Assembly (NCBI RefSeq): GCF_944387275.1
Contig: NZ_CALXEG010000030.1
Coordinates: forward strand, 1-39,333
Source: an uncultured Pseudoflavonifractor sp.
GTDB lineage: Bacteria > Bacillota > Clostridia > Oscillospirales > Oscillospiraceae
Length of the DNA: 39,333 bases
Reading direction: 5' to 3'
Shown: positions 25,990-34,163 of the stretch, one piece after another
How positions within the stretch are numbered: position 1 is the stretch's first letter
Layout of the letters: each line of letters begins with the position of its first letter
Made by a program: the position numbers and the translations under genes
Notes under the pieces: generated by a model
What the model was told of the DNA's origin: nothing
Seen by the model: the letters and a program-made list of their open reading frames with translations, nothing else
Database searches by the model: none

Positions 25990-26859
25990 TTACACCGCCC
26001 CCTTCCGCGCTCTGTAGGCCGCCATGACAGCCACCTTGGCCTGCTCCATGGTGTACACCGTGTCGTCCACGTCCACGCCCAGCTTTTTCAGCTGGTGGAG
26101 CACCCGGGTCACCTGGGGCACGCCCAGACCCATGGCGGTCAGCTCCTCCTCGTGGGCAAAGACCTCCCGGGGCGTGCCCGCGAAGGGGATGCGCCCGTCG
26201 TTGACCACCACCAGCCGGTCCACCGTCCGGGCCACCTCCTCCATGGAGTGGGAGACGATGATGATGGTGGCGTTCTTGGCCACGTGGTAGTCGTGGATGT
26301 TGGACAGGATGCTCTCCACGCCCACCGGGTCCAGCCCGGCGGTGGGCTCGTCAAGAATGAGGACGGAGGGCTCCATGGCGATGACGCCCGCAATGGCCAC
26401 CCGGCGCTTCTGGCCGCCGGACAGCTCAAAGGGGGACTGCTCCAGCATGGCGTCGGGCAGACCCACAAAGGCCGCCGCCTCCCGGACCCGGCGGTCGATC
26501 TCCTCTTCGGAGAGCTTCATGTTCCGGGGGCCGAAGGCGATGTCCTTGTACACCGTCTCCTCAAAGAGCTGATACTCCGGGTACTGGAACACCAGGCCCA
26601 CGTGGAAGCGGGTCTGGTGGGTGCGCTCCTTGGTCTCCCAGATGTCCTTGCCCTCAAAGAGCACCCGGCCGGAGGTGGGCTTGAGCAGTCCGTTGAGGTG
26701 CTGGATCAGGGTGGACTTGCCCGAGCCGGTGTGGCCGATGATGCCCAGGTACTCCCCCCGGTAGGCCGTGAAATCCACATCGATCAGCGCGCCGTGCTCA
26801 AAGGGGGTGCCGGCGGAATAGATGTGGCTGAGTTTTTCCGTCTGGATAATCGGTTCCAA
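25990..26859 (-). CDS. ecfA2: ECF transporter ATPase EcfA2
   Basis: One of two ABC ATPases of the ECF module. 289 residues. Walker A GHTGSGKST 42-50, Q-loop at FQYPEYQLF, signature LSGGQ 146-150, Walker B LILDEP 167-172, H-loop in VSHSMEE. The start is TTG at 26859, with AAGGA 9 bases upstream; the next residues (EPIIQTEKLSHIYSAGTPFE) are the normal EcfA2 N-terminus and there is no ATG in reach. Pairs with EcfA1 just upstream. Confidence 0.92.
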   Translation of the reverse strand: MEPIIQTEKLSHIYSAGTPFEHGALIDVDFTAYRGEYLGIIGHTGSGKSTLIQHLNGLLKPTSGRVLFEGKDIWETKERTHQTRFHVGLVFQYPEYQLFEETVYKDIAFGPRNMKLSEEEIDRRVREAAAFVGLPDAMLEQSPFELSGGQKRRVAIAGVIAMEPSVLILDEPTAGLDPVGVESILSNIHDYHVAKNATIIIVSHSMEEVARTVDRLVVVNDGRIPFAGTPREVFAHEEELTAMGLGVPQVTRVLHQLKKLGVDVDDTVYTMEQAKVAVMAAYRARKGAV

Positions 26860-26926
26860 TGACTTCAGTCCTTTTTATCAGTGGTGCATTCCTCTTATGG
26901 AGGTAACGCCCGCAAAATATGCCGGT

Positions 26927-27775
26927 TTACCGGGTAATCATCTTATACAGCGCCTGGGCGCACTCCTCGTCGCTGAGGGCGTCCAGGGGGGCGTCCAGCC
27001 CCTCCTTGCGCAGCTCCCAGCACAGCTCCACCGTCTCGGGCACCGTCAGGCCCACGGCCTTCAGCTCCTCCACCCGCTGGAACACCTGCCGGGGCGCTCC
27101 GTCGGCGATGACCTTGCCCTTGCTCATGACCACCAGCCGGTCGGCCTGGGCGGCCTCGTCCATGTGGTGGGTGATGAGCACCACGGTGATGCCCGCGCTC
27201 CGGTTGAGCTGGCGGATGGTGCTCAGCACCTCCTTGCGGCCGATGGGGTCCAGCATGGCGGTGGGCTCGTCCAGCACGATGCACCGGGGCCGCATGGCGA
27301 TGACGCCCGCAATGGCTACCCGCTGCTTCTGGCCGCCGGAGAGCAGATGGGGCGCGTGCTCCCGGTACTCGTACATGTCCACCAGCTTGAGGGCCTCGTC
27401 CACCCGGCGGCGGATCTCCTCCGGAGGCACGCCCAGGTTCTCGGGGGCGAAGGCCACATCCTCCTCCACCACGTTGGCCACGATCTGGTTGTCCGGGTTC
27501 TGGAACACCATGCCCACGGTGCGGCGGATGTCCAGCAGCTTGTCGTCGTCGCAGGTGTCCATGCCGTCCACGTACACCTTGCCGCCGGTAGGCAGCAGGA
27601 TGGCGTTCATGTGCTTGGCCAGGGTGGATTTGCCCGACCCGTTGTGGCCCAGCACCGCCACAAAGCTGCCCTCTTCGATCTCCAGGTCCACTCCGTCCAG
27701 CACCACCGGGGAGAGTCCCCCCTCGGCCTCGTAGGAGAAGCGGAGGTTTTCGGTTTTTACAATGGAATTGGCCAT
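26927..27775 (-). CDS. ecfA1: ECF transporter ATPase EcfA1
   Basis: Partner ATPase of EcfA2. 282 residues. Walker A GHNGSGKST 43-51, Q-loop FQNPDNQI, signature LSGGQ 145-149, Walker B IVLDEP 166-171, H-loop THHMDE. ATG 27775 follows GGAG. Gap of 67 bases to ecfA2 and 31 bases from the methyltransferase upstream, so it is probably read from the 28715-28744 promoter. With ecfT and folT it can make a complete folate importer; other S subunits elsewhere probably share it. Confidence 0.92.
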   Translation of the reverse strand: MANSIVKTENLRFSYEAEGGLSPVVLDGVDLEIEEGSFVAVLGHNGSGKSTLAKHMNAILLPTGGKVYVDGMDTCDDDKLLDIRRTVGMVFQNPDNQIVANVVEEDVAFAPENLGVPPEEIRRRVDEALKLVDMYEYREHAPHLLSGGQKQRVAIAGVIAMRPRCIVLDEPTAMLDPIGRKEVLSTIRQLNRSAGITVVLITHHMDEAAQADRLVVMSKGKVIADGAPRQVFQRVEELKAVGLTVPETVELCWELRKEGLDAPLDALSDEECAQALYKMITR

Positions 27776-27806
27776 TTCTTGTCTCCCGTTCCCTGTCGTT
27801 GGTTCT

Positions 27807-28673
27807 TTACCGGTCGGCCATCCAGCGGCCGGTGGCGCCGCAGGGCAGCGCCAGTCCGGTCTCGGTGACCCGCAGCCCCAGCTCGGCGCTCTCGGTGTGG
27901 CCGCCGTGCTGCTTGGACACCACCGTCTCCAGAATGTAGGTCAGCACCGAGGGGGCCAGACCGGTGGTGTAGGAGTTGATGAGGAAGAACAGGGGCTCGT
28001 CGGAGAGCACCTGGGCCACCAGCTCCACAAAGGGGTAGAGATTCTCCTCCAGCTTCCAGATCTCGCCGGAGGGGCCCCGGCCGTAAGACGGCGGGTCCAT
28101 GATCACCGCGTCGTACTTCCGGCCCCGGCGGATCTCCCGCTCCACAAACTTGCCGCAGTCGTCGATGATCCAGCGGATGGGCCTGTCCTCCACGCCGGAG
28201 GACTTGGCGTTCTCCCTGGCCCAGGCCACCATGCCCTTGGCCGCGTCCACGTGGCACACGCTGGCCCCGGCAGCGGCGCAGGCCACGGTGGCCCCGCCGG
28301 TGTAGGCGAACAGGTTGAGCACATTGATGGGCCGCCCCGCCTTCCTGATCTGCTCCCGGGCAAAGTCCCAGTTGGCGGCCTGCTCGGGGAAGAGGCCGGT
28401 GTGCTTGAAGTTCATGGGCTTGATGTTGAAGGTCAGGTCCCCGTACTTCACCTGCCAGCGCTCGGGCACGTCCTTCTTCTCCCACTGGCCGCCGCCGGTG
28501 GAGGAGCGGGCATACCGGGCGTCAGGATGCCGCCACAGCCGGTTTTCCCGGGGGGTGTTCCAGATGGCCTGGGGGTCGGGCCGCACCAGGGTGTACTTGC
28601 CCCAGCGCTCCAGCTTCTCCCCGCCGCCGCAGTCGATCAGCTCGTAGTCGTTCCACTTGTCAGAAATCCACAT
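27807..28673 (-). CDS. Class I SAM-dependent rRNA-type methyltransferase
   Basis: 288 residues, resembling the catalytic part of the RlmI/RlmK large-subunit rRNA methyltransferases. SAM motif I VLNLFAYTGG at 118-127 and the catalytic-type motif DPPSYGRG at 193-200. There is no PUA domain, so the target is uncertain. I start at ATG 28673, 8 bases after GAGGG; two ATGs or a TTG slightly upstream are less likely. First gene of the ecf-truA-pgsA transcript. Confidence 0.85.
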   Translation of the reverse strand: MWISDKWNDYELIDCGGGEKLERWGKYTLVRPDPQAIWNTPRENRLWRHPDARYARSSTGGGQWEKKDVPERWQVKYGDLTFNIKPMNFKHTGLFPEQAANWDFAREQIRKAGRPINVLNLFAYTGGATVACAAAGASVCHVDAAKGMVAWARENAKSSGVEDRPIRWIIDDCGKFVEREIRRGRKYDAVIMDPPSYGRGPSGEIWKLEENLYPFVELVAQVLSDEPLFFLINSYTTGLAPSVLTYILETVVSKQHGGHTESAELGLRVTETGLALPCGATGRWMADR

Positions 28674-28714
28674 AAGCATATCCCTCAAAACATATGTGCA
28701 TACAAAATCAGTAT

Positions 28715-28744
28715 ATTATATCACCCCTTCCGCTGGAACGTCAA
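28715..28744 (-). promoter_or_regulatory. Strong promoter of the methyltransferase-ecf operon
   Basis: On the minus strand TTGACG (28739-28744), 18-base spacer, perfect TATAAT (28715-28720). Confidence 0.75.
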
Positions 28745-28818
28745 TTCATAACTCCCCCTATCCGCAGGATTTCCCGGGCGGTTTTCCCGTCAGTCCGCCC
28801 ATCCTGGCCCGCAGATCA

Positions 28819-28848
28819 TTGTGTTGGACGGAAAGATATGATATACTG
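28819..28848 (+). promoter_or_regulatory. Possible promoter of divIVA
   Basis: TTGTGT (28819-28824), 18-base spacer, TATACT (28843-28848). A second TATAAT at 28851-28856 lacks a well-placed -35. Confidence 0.45.
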
Positions 28849-28894
28849 TCTATAATTGCGGTTCCATTTTCGCAGAAAGACGAGGTGTCTCATA

Positions 28895-29584
28895 ATGAGT
28901 GAGCAGCAGTTCCGCAGCGTGGCCTTCGGCGGATTTCATAAGCAGGATGTGCTGAACTATGTGGAGACCTCCTCCCGGCAGCACCGGGAGAAGGTAGCCG
29001 CCCTGACCAGGGACCTGGAAGAGGCCCGTAAGGCGGCTTCCGAGGCGGAGAAGAAGCTCTCGGACGCCGCCGTCCGGGAGGAGGAGCTGTCCGCCCGGGC
29101 CGAGGCTCTGGCCGCCGAGCTGAAGGAGAAGAGCGACGCGCTGGACGCCGTCCGGGCGGAGCTGGAGGAGAAGACCGCCCGGCTGACCCGGGCCGAGGAG
29201 GAGCTCTCCGCCGCCCGGTCCCGCCTGTCCCGCTCGGAGGCGGACGCCGAAGCCTACGCCGGCGTCAAGGACCGGGTGGGCGGCATCGAGCTGGACGCCC
29301 ACTACCGGGCCCAGGCCGTCCAGGCCGAGGCTGAGAAAAAGGCCAAGGAGACCCGGGAGCAGGTCAATCAGTGGCTGACCCGGGTGGAGGCGGGGTATGA
29401 CCGTCTGCGCACCGATGTGGACGCCACCATCTCCCACGCCTCCGGCGAGCTGGACCGGGTGGCCCGCAGCCTGGAGCACATCACCGCCGAGTTCGCCGAG
29501 CACGACACCGCCCTGGAGAAGCTGCTCCAGATCTGCCGCGAAGGGGAGCCCCCCAAGGCCCCCACGCCCCTGACGGAGGAATAA
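28895..29584 (+). CDS. DivIVA domain protein
   Basis: 229 residues. The N-terminal DivIVA membrane-curvature motif is FRSVAFGGFHKQDVLNYVE (about 6-24), followed by a coiled coil of about 110 residues rich in A, E, K and R with regular heptads, a short break (VKDRVGGIELDAHYRAQA), and a second helix. DivIVA proteins mark poles or septa and recruit division or wall enzymes; this one is longer than minimal DivIVA/GpsB and could serve either job. ATG 28895 follows GAGGTG by 7 bases. The fumarase beta gene follows 3 bases later. Confidence 0.85.
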   Translation: MSEQQFRSVAFGGFHKQDVLNYVETSSRQHREKVAALTRDLEEARKAASEAEKKLSDAAVREEELSARAEALAAELKEKSDALDAVRAELEEKTARLTRAEEELSAARSRLSRSEADAEAYAGVKDRVGGIELDAHYRAQAVQAEAEKKAKETREQVNQWLTRVEAGYDRLRTDVDATISHASGELDRVARSLEHITAEFAEHDTALEKLLQICREGEPPKAPTPLTEE

Positions 29585-29587
29585 GCC

Positions 29588-30142
29588 ATGGCACAGACGC
29601 TCTCTCTTACAACCGAACAGCTGCCCGCTGCCGCCTCCTCCCTCCGGGCCGGGGACCGGGTGCTCCTGTCGGGCACCATCTACACCGCCCGTGACGCGGC
29701 CCACAAGCGCATCTTTGCCCTGCTGGACCAGGGCAAAGAGCCGCCCTTCCCCCTGAAGGACGCGGTCATCTACTACGCCGGTCCCACCCCCGGCCAGCAG
29801 GGCATGGCGGTGGGGGCCTGCGGCCCCACCACCTCCAGCCGTATGGACCCCTACGCCCCCCGGCTGCTGGACCTGGGCCTGCGGGCCATGATCGGCAAGG
29901 GCCAGCGGTCCCAGGCCGTGGTGGACGCCATGGTCCGCAACGGCGGGGTGTACTTCGCCGCCGTGGGCGGCGCCGGAGCTCTGATCGCCAAGTGCATCAA
30001 GACGGTGGAGGTCATCGCCTTTGAGGACCTGGGCTGTGAGTCGGTCAAGCGGATGACCGTCCAGGACCTGCCCCTCACCGTGGCCATCGACGCCCAGGGC
30101 GGCAACCTCTACGAGACCGGCCGGGCCGCCTACGCCCGGTAA
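29588..30142 (+). CDS. Class I fumarate hydratase beta-type subunit
   Basis: 184 residues, corresponding to the C-terminal (beta) half of iron-sulfur class I fumarase or tartrate dehydratase. Conserved blocks are DRVLLSGTIYTARDAAHKR, YYAGPTPGQQGMAVGACGPT, MIGKGQRS and VYFAAVGGAGALIAKCI. The beta unit shapes the active site, while the 4Fe-4S cluster sits in the alpha subunit, which is not next to it here. The substrate (fumarate/malate or tartrate) cannot be decided. The GGAGG ribosome site lies inside the divIVA end, so the two genes are co-transcribed despite unrelated roles. Confidence 0.88.
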   Translation: MAQTLSLTTEQLPAAASSLRAGDRVLLSGTIYTARDAAHKRIFALLDQGKEPPFPLKDAVIYYAGPTPGQQGMAVGACGPTTSSRMDPYAPRLLDLGLRAMIGKGQRSQAVVDAMVRNGGVYFAAVGGAGALIAKCIKTVEVIAFEDLGCESVKRMTVQDLPLTVAIDAQGGNLYETGRAAYAR

Positions 30143-30154
30143 CCTCATTTTCTC

Positions 30155-30190
30155 AAGAGCGGCGCGGAAAATTCCCGCGCCGCTCTTTTC
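30155..30190 (+). terminator. Terminator after the fumarase beta gene
   Basis: 13-base arms AAGAGCGGCGCGG and complement with an AAAATTC loop, then TTCTGT. Confidence 0.85.
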
Positions 30191-30197
30191 TGTCCCC

Positions 30198-30226
30198 TTG
30201 TCAACGCCGCCCGGGGCTGATATAGT
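30198..30226 (+). promoter_or_regulatory. Promoter of the 2-hydroxyacid dehydrogenase gene
   Basis: TTGTCA (30198-30203), 17-base spacer, TATAGT (30221-30226). Confidence 0.75.
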
Positions 30227-30258
30227 AAGCTCAATCAGTCTCGAGAGGAAGGATATCC

Positions 30259-31209
30259 ATGAACGGAACCACCGTGGTGCTCAACGCCGCGAAAATGAAC
30301 TACGACGGGAAGCTGGACCTGACTTCCCTGGCCCCCCACGTCACCATCTATGACGACAGCACGCCGGAGCAGATGATCCAGCGGCTCCAGGGCTGCGAGA
30401 TCGCCGTGACCAAGGAGCTGCCCGTGCCCGCAGAGCTGATCGCCCGGTTCCCCGACTCGGTGAAGCTCATCTGCGAGGCGGGCACCGGCTACAACAACAT
30501 CGACCTGGCCGCCGCCAAGGCCAGAGGCATCACCGTGTGCAACATCCCGGCCTACAGCTCCCAGCGGGTGGCCCACACGGCCATTATGCTCCTGCTCTGC
30601 CTCAGCTCCTCCATGGGGGCCCAGATCCGGATGCTGGAGCGGGGCGACCGGAGCAACTTCACCCGCTGCCTGGGCCTGGACCACGTGGAGGTCAATGGCA
30701 AGACTCTGGGCCTCATCGGCGCGGGCAACATCGGCCGGGCGGTGATAAAGGTGGCCCTGGCCCTGGACATGGAGGTGCTGGTCTACAGCCGCACCCCCCG
30801 GGACTACGGCCCCGGCGTGACCTGCGTCAGCCTGGAGGAGCTGCTCCGTCGGAGCGACTATGTCTCCCTCCATTGCCCCCTCACCGATTCCACCCGCCAC
30901 CTCATCAACAAGGACACCCTCGCCCTCATGAAGCCCACCGCCTTCCTCATCAACACCGCCCGGGGCGCCCTGGTGGATGAGGCCGCTCTCATCGACGCCC
31001 TGAGATCCGGGACCATCGCGGGCGCGGGCCTGGACGTGCAGGAGACCGAGCCCCCGGCCGAGGACAACCCCCTCTACAACATGGAAAATGTCATCCTCAC
31101 CCCCCACATGGGCTGGAAGGGCCTGGAGACCAGACAGCGGCTCATCTCCCTGCTGGCGGGGAACATCACCGCCTATCTGGAGGGCAACCCCATCAACGTG
31201 GTGGGCTGA
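30259..31209 (+). CDS. D-isomer-specific 2-hydroxyacid dehydrogenase
   Basis: 316-residue NAD(P)-dependent dehydrogenase. Nucleotide-binding GAGNIG at 154-159 and the catalytic triad R235 (in NTARGALVDE), E264 (in DVQETEPP) and H283 (in TPHMGW). It resembles the glycerate/hydroxypyruvate reductase group, but the exact substrate is not readable. ATG 30259 follows AGGAAGG. Single-gene transcript. Confidence 0.85.
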   Translation: MNGTTVVLNAAKMNYDGKLDLTSLAPHVTIYDDSTPEQMIQRLQGCEIAVTKELPVPAELIARFPDSVKLICEAGTGYNNIDLAAAKARGITVCNIPAYSSQRVAHTAIMLLLCLSSSMGAQIRMLERGDRSNFTRCLGLDHVEVNGKTLGLIGAGNIGRAVIKVALALDMEVLVYSRTPRDYGPGVTCVSLEELLRRSDYVSLHCPLTDSTRHLINKDTLALMKPTAFLINTARGALVDEAALIDALRSGTIAGAGLDVQETEPPAEDNPLYNMENVILTPHMGWKGLETRQRLISLLAGNITAYLEGNPINVVG

Positions 31210-31253
31210 GGGCGGAGGGAGACAGATTTTTCCGCCCTGTTGTGAGAAATCCA

Positions 31254-31282
31254 TTGCAATTTCTGTATGCAGCGGGTAAAAT
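31254..31282 (+). promoter_or_regulatory. Promoter of glnS
   Basis: TTGCAA (31254-31259), 17-base spacer, TAAAAT (31277-31282). The leader is only about 58 bases, so there is no room for a T-box. Confidence 0.75.
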
Positions 31283-31346
31283 AAGGATTTAGCTGGCTGC
31301 CTTCCGGCGGCACGGCAGAAATGGAACATTTAAGGAGTGAAACAAC

Positions 31347-33029
31347 ATGACCGAAGAACTGAACACCACCATGACCCAAAACTTCATCCATGATTTCATT
31401 GACGAGGACATCGCCCAGGGTGGTCAGTTCCAGGGCATGACCGTCCATACCCGCTTTCCCCCCGAGCCCAACGGCTACCTCCACATCGGCCACGCCAAGG
31501 CCATCTTCATCGACTTCGGCACCGCTGAGAAGTACGGCGGCCTGTGCAACCTCCGCATGGACGACACCAACCCCACCAAGGAGGACGTGGAGTACGTGGA
31601 GGCCATCCAGGAGGACATCCACTGGCTGGGCTACGACTGGGGCGACCGGTTCTACTACGCCTCCGACTACTTTGAGAAGATGTACGACTGCGCCGTGGAG
31701 CTCATCAAGAAGGGCCTGGCCTACGTCTGCGAGCTGACCCCCGAGCAGTTCAAGGAGTACCGGGGCGATGTGAACACCCCCGCCCGCTCCCCCTGGCGGG
31801 ACCGCCCCGTGGAGGAGTCCCTGGACCTGTTCGCCCGGATGCGCGCCGGCGAGTTTGAGAACGGCCGCATGACCCTGCGGGCCAAGATCGACCTGGCCAG
31901 CGGCAACTTCAACATGCGCGACCCCGTCATCTACCGCATCAACCACATGCGCCACCACCGCCAGGGCGACAAGTGGTGCATCTACCCCATGTACGACTTC
32001 GCCCACCCCATCGAGGACGCCCTGGAGGGCATCACCCACTCCCTGTGCTCCCTGGAGTTTGAGGACCACCGGCCTCTGTACGACTGGGTCATCGAGCACT
32101 GCGACCTGCCCGCCAAGCCCCGGCAGATCGAGTTCGCCCGGCTGGGCATCAACTACACCGTCATGAGCAAGCGGAAGCTGCGCCAGCTGGTGGAGGAGGG
32201 CCGGGTCTCCGGCTGGGACGACCCCCGTATGCCCACCCTGTGCGGCCTGCGCCGCCGTGGCTACACCCCCCGGTCCATCCGCAACTTCTCCGAGCGCAAC
32301 GGCGTGAGCAAGGCGGCCTCCACCGTGGAGTTCGCCTTCCTGGAGCACTGCCTGCGGGAGGACCTGAACGAGGTGGCCCTGCGCCGCATGGCGGTGCTGC
32401 GCCCCATCAAGCTCACCGTCACCAACTACCCCGAGGGCCAGAGCGAGACCTTCGCCGTGGAGAACAACCCCAGCCGTCCCGAGGACGGCACCCGCGAGGT
32501 GTCCTTCTCCCGCCACCTGTATATCGAGGCCGAGGACTTTCTGGAGACCCCGGTGCCCAAGTACAAGCGCCTCTACCCCGAGGGACCCGAGTGCCGCCTG
32601 AAGGGCGCCTACCTCATCAAGTGCACCGGCTGCGTGAAGGACGAGAACGGCAACGTGGTGGAGGTCCTCTGTGAGTACGACCCCGACTCCCGGGGCGGCG
32701 ATCCCGCCGACGGCCGCAAGGTGAAGGGCGCCACCATCCACTGGGTGGACGCCGCCACCGCCGTGGACGCGGAGATCCGGCTGTACGACAACCTGTTCTC
32801 CGACGCCGACCCCGACGCCGGCGACAAGAACTTCCTGGACTGCCTGAACCCCAACTCCCTGGAGGTGCTCTCCGGCGCCAAGGTGGAGGCCAGCCTGGCC
32901 CACGCCGCCGCCCCCGCCTCCTTCCAGTTCCTGCGCCAGGGCTACTTCTGTGTGGACAGCAAGGACTCCTCCCCTGACCACCTGGTGTTCAACCGGTCCG
33001 TCAGCCTGAAGGACAGCTTCAAATTCTGA
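31347..33029 (+). CDS. glnS: Glutamine--tRNA ligase
   Basis: Class I aminoacyl-tRNA synthetase charging tRNA-Gln. 560 residues. HIGH signature in FPPEPNGYLHIGHAKA (HIGH at 46-49), KMSKS-type motif VMSKRKL starting at 272, then the two C-terminal beta-barrel anticodon-binding domains. Many Firmicutes lack GlnRS and use GatCAB transamidation; its presence fits those Clostridia that gained it by transfer. No YqeY-like tail. ATG 31347 follows AAGGAGTG. Confidence 0.96.
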   Translation: MTEELNTTMTQNFIHDFIDEDIAQGGQFQGMTVHTRFPPEPNGYLHIGHAKAIFIDFGTAEKYGGLCNLRMDDTNPTKEDVEYVEAIQEDIHWLGYDWGDRFYYASDYFEKMYDCAVELIKKGLAYVCELTPEQFKEYRGDVNTPARSPWRDRPVEESLDLFARMRAGEFENGRMTLRAKIDLASGNFNMRDPVIYRINHMRHHRQGDKWCIYPMYDFAHPIEDALEGITHSLCSLEFEDHRPLYDWVIEHCDLPAKPRQIEFARLGINYTVMSKRKLRQLVEEGRVSGWDDPRMPTLCGLRRRGYTPRSIRNFSERNGVSKAASTVEFAFLEHCLREDLNEVALRRMAVLRPIKLTVTNYPEGQSETFAVENNPSRPEDGTREVSFSRHLYIEAEDFLETPVPKYKRLYPEGPECRLKGAYLIKCTGCVKDENGNVVEVLCEYDPDSRGGDPADGRKVKGATIHWVDAATAVDAEIRLYDNLFSDADPDAGDKNFLDCLNPNSLEVLSGAKVEASLAHAAAPASFQFLRQGYFCVDSKDSSPDHLVFNRSVSLKDSFKF

Positions 33030-33037
33030 TTCCCGGC

Positions 33038-33082
33038 GGCCGCAGGCCTGCCCCAGCTCCCGGGGCGGCCTGCGGCCCCTTT
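33038..33082 (+). terminator. Terminator after glnS
   Basis: GGCCGCAGGCC (33038-33048) pairs with GGCCTGCGGCC (33067-33077), with an inner GCCCC/GGGGC pair, followed by CCTTTT. Confidence 0.8.
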
Positions 33083-33102
33083 TCGTCTATGAGGTGACGC
33101 AC

Positions 33103-34131
33103 ATGTACAATTTCCGCAACGACTACTCCGAGGCCGCCCACCCCGCCGTCCTCTCCGCCATCGCCGCCCACAACGGCGAACACGTCATCGGCTACGGCGC
33201 CGACGACTACTGTGCCAGCGCCGCCCAGCTCATCAAAAACCTGTGCCGCTGCCCTGAGGCGGACGTCCAGTTCCTCATCGGAGGCACACAGACCAACTTC
33301 ACCGCTATTGCCGCCTTCCTCCGCCCCTGGGAGGGGGTCATCTGCGCCCACACCGGCCACGTCAACGGCCACGAGGGCGGCGCGGTGGAGGCCACCGGCC
33401 ACAAGCTGCTCCAGGCCCACGCCGCCCCCGACGGCAAGCTGACCCCGGAGCTCATCCTCCCGCTGGTGGAGGAGGGCCGCAACGAGCACGTGGTGCTGCC
33501 CAGGCTGGTCTACATCTCGGACGCCACCGAGAACGGCGCGGTGTACACCCTGGCCGAGCTGGAGGCCCTCTCCGCCTGCTGCAGGGCCAACAACCTTCTC
33601 CTGTTCCTGGACGGTGCCCGGCTGGGGGCCGCCTTCGGCGCGGCGGAGAACGACGTGACCCTCCCCGACCTGGCCCGCCTCACCGACGCGTTCTACATCG
33701 GCGGCACCAAGAACGGCGCCCTCATGGGCGAGGCCCTGGTCATCGTCAACCCGGCCCTTCAGGAGGGCTTCTTCCGCATCAAGAAGCAGCGGGGCGCGGT
33801 GCTGGCCAAGGGCTGGCTGCTGGGCCTCCAGTTCCAGACCCTGCTGGAGGACGGGCTCTACTGGACCATCGCCCGCCACGCGGTGGACATGGCCCAGGCC
33901 CTCCAGTCCGGTCTGGAGGCTATGGGCATTCCCATGGCCCCCCGCTCGGCCTCCAACATGGTGTTCCCCGCGGTGCCCGACAGCCTGCTCCCCGTGCTGG
34001 ACGCTCTGTGCGCCTATGAGGTGTGGACCCGCCAGGATGAGCGCCACACGGTCATCCGGCTGGTCACCTCCTTCGCCACCCAGGCCGCCGACGTGGAGGG
34101 CTTCCTCTCCGACCTGAAGGCGGCCCTGTGA
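33103..34131 (+). CDS. Threonine aldolase / beta-eliminating lyase family PLP enzyme
   Basis: 342 residues, fold type I PLP enzyme related to low-specificity L-threonine aldolase (threonine to glycine + acetaldehyde). The PLP lysine is K203 in YIGGTKNGALMGEA and the PLP-contacting aspartate D170 in LFLDGARLG. The N-terminus YNFRNDYSEAAHPAVL is the family pattern. ATG 33103 follows GAGGTG. The gap to the next gene is 32 bases. Probably transcribed with it, though no promoter is clear between here and the glnS terminator. Confidence 0.85.
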   Translation: MYNFRNDYSEAAHPAVLSAIAAHNGEHVIGYGADDYCASAAQLIKNLCRCPEADVQFLIGGTQTNFTAIAAFLRPWEGVICAHTGHVNGHEGGAVEATGHKLLQAHAAPDGKLTPELILPLVEEGRNEHVVLPRLVYISDATENGAVYTLAELEALSACCRANNLLLFLDGARLGAAFGAAENDVTLPDLARLTDAFYIGGTKNGALMGEALVIVNPALQEGFFRIKKQRGAVLAKGWLLGLQFQTLLEDGLYWTIARHAVDMAQALQSGLEAMGIPMAPRSASNMVFPAVPDSLLPVLDALCAYEVWTRQDERHTVIRLVTSFATQAADVEGFLSDLKAAL

Positions 34132-34163
34132 CCCCACCATCCCCATTTTCCGTGAGGTGACCT

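Noticed and set aside
31210-31346. T-box leader for glnS
   Set aside because: The promoter leaves only about 58 bases of leader, with no specifier or TGG-loop sequence.
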